Source of the DNA: Pseudomonas sp. 102515
GTDB lineage: Bacteria; Pseudomonadota; Gammaproteobacteria; Pseudomonadales; Pseudomonadaceae
Direction: 5' to 3'
Length of the DNA: 64,000 nucleotides
Assembly (NCBI RefSeq): GCF_031085165.1
Contig: NZ_JAVHTY010000001.1
Location: 1,178,001-1,242,000 of the forward strand
Part shown: in pieces, positions 63,114 through 64,000 of the stretch
How the letters are laid out: each line of letters opens with the position of its first letter
Position numbering within the stretch: position 1 is the stretch's first letter
Translations under genes and position numbers: made by a program
Notes under the pieces: generated by a model
The model's database searches: none
What the model was told of the DNA's origin: nothing
The model's input: only the letters and a program-made list of their open reading frames with translations

Positions 63114-64000
63114 ATGTTTGCCTGGCTGCGCGATATTTCCCTCAAGTACAAATTCTGGGCGGTCAACGCCGTCGCCTTCGTCACCAGCCTCTTGCTGGTG
63201 CTGTTCGCCATGCAGCTGGAAGTCTCCGGCCGCGCCGAGCAGCTCAAGGCGCTCAAGGCCGTCGTGGGTGAGGCGGCTACCACCCTGAGCGCCCCGACCT
63301 TCGGCGACATCTTCCTGGCCCGGGCGCCGGAATACGCCCTGGCCGTCGGCGTGCTGATGCTGGTGCTGCTGGTGGCCTCGCAGCTCCTGATCCGCTTCAT
63401 CCTCGGCAATCTGCAACGCCTCAAGGACACCATGCTGCGGGTGGAGCGCGACGGCGACCTCACCGCCCGGGTCGAGGTGCGCGGACGCGACGAGGTCGGG
63501 CAGATGACCCAGGCCTTCAACGCCATGCAGGACAGCTACACCCGCGTCGTCGGTACGGTGGCTGCCAGCGCCTCACGCCTGGACGAAGGCGCCGGCCGCC
63601 TGGCCAGCGGCATGCAGGGCGTTCGTGGCGGCATGCACGATCAGCAGCACGAGACTGACCAGGCGGCCACCGCGATCAACGAGATGAGCGCCACCGTGCA
63701 GCAGATCGCCGAGCACGCCGCCGGCACCCGCGACCAGTCCCAGGAGGCCGATCGCCTGGCCGGCGCCGGTCAGCAGGCGGTGGAGCGCGTCAGCCATTCC
63801 ATCGCCGATCTCTCCCAGGGCGTGCAGCAGACCGCGGTGATGATCCAGGAGCTGGCCGAGAACAGCGAGCGCATCACCAGCGTGGTCAACGTCATCCACG
63901 GCATCGCCGAGCAGACCAATCTCCTGGCGCTCAACGCCGCCATCGAGGCGGCCCGTGCCGGCGAGGCCGGCCGTGGCTTCGCCGTGGTGGCCGACGAGGT
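63114..64000 (+). CDS. Methyl-accepting chemotaxis protein (cut by window end)
   Basis: The first 295 residues of a transmembrane chemoreceptor. TM1 is at about 15-35 ([20 protein letters not shown]), a short loop of about 45 residues follows with no recognisable ligand domain, TM2 at about 80-102 ([20 protein letters not shown]), then HAMP ([30 protein letters not shown]) and the MCP signalling domain reaching [20 protein letters not shown] at the edge. The short periplasmic part suggests it senses through the membrane or HAMP, like aerotaxis-type receptors. Start 63114 opens the [13 protein letters not shown] leader. Confidence 0.88.
   Translation, partial: MFAWLRDISLKYKFWAVNAVAFVTSLLLVLFAMQLEVSGRAEQLKALKAVVGEAATTLSAPTFGDIFLARAPEYALAVGVLMLVLLVASQLLIRFILGNLQRLKDTMLRVERDGDLTARVEVRGRDEVGQMTQAFNAMQDSYTRVVGTVAASASRLDEGAGRLASGMQGVRGGMHDQQHETDQAATAINEMSATVQQIAEHAAGTRDQSQEADRLAGAGQQAVERVSHSIADLSQGVQQTAVMIQELAENSERITSVVNVIHGIAEQTNLLALNAAIEAARAGEAGRGFAVVADE

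Overview
The window reads as chromosomal DNA of a high-GC Pseudomonas. The GC-rich third codon positions, an 83-residue OprI lipoprotein, CysB, a 531-residue isocitrate lyase, RlpA-like and MltF-like envelope proteins, and REP-type intergenic palindromes all fit that genus. I suspect the P. oryzihabitans / P. psychrotolerans branch, but that is inference. I saw no rRNA, tRNA, CRISPR array, transposase, integrase or phage gene.

Layout. 1-7.2 kb: an amine-type catabolic block with a truncated FAD oxidoreductase, a polyamine-type binding protein, a cupin, an acetylpolyamine amidohydrolase-like deacetylase, a Zn amidase/carbamoylase, an MHS transporter and a divergent LysR regulator. 7.4-22.1 kb: housekeeping and stress genes, including a GST/DJ-1 pair, a frameshifted diguanylate cyclase, an RlpA-like lipoprotein, a hemolysin III-like protein, a Na+/H+ antiporter, a SUV3-like RNA helicase, a SotB sugar exporter, PpiC and a soluble FIST chemoreceptor. 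22.1-29.5 kb: C2/C3 metabolism. Isocitrate lyase has two matching operators upstream and converges on prpD; the 2-methylcitrate operon runs GntR regulator-prpB-prpC-prpD. 29.6-31.6 kb: pabB and a PAPS-reductase-like gene.

31.7-48 kb is a sugar-acid and pentose island. It holds two MFS carriers, two tandem GntR regulators, an SMP-30 lactonase, the AraFGH-type ABC importer, an IlvD/Edd-type sugar-acid dehydratase, a periplasmic mutarotase, alpha-ketoglutarate semialdehyde dehydrogenase, an AraD1/FAH-family enzyme and a LysR regulator. Together these encode nearly all of the oxidative L-arabinose pathway to alpha-ketoglutarate; the initial arabinose 1-dehydrogenase is not in the window. 48.2-64 kb: core genes again, namely cysB, a universal stress protein, a thioredoxin-like protein, DAHP synthase, oprI next to an L,D-transpeptidase, tesA divergent from an ABC exporter pair, greB, a GGDEF cyclase, an MltF-like transglycosylase, tatD and a chemoreceptor cut by the window end.

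The most unusual feature is a family of eight roughly 140-200 bp intergenic palindromes (R1-R8). They share a small central hairpin (TTTACGAGTGGTAAA or variants). Their outer and middle stems differ in sequence between copies, yet each copy stays self-complementary. This covariation points to selection on structure. Copies abut or supply stop codons, one extends a reading frame, and in the prp operon every intercistronic gap holds a palindromic repeat. I found no description of this element in what I can recall; that absence is not proof of novelty.
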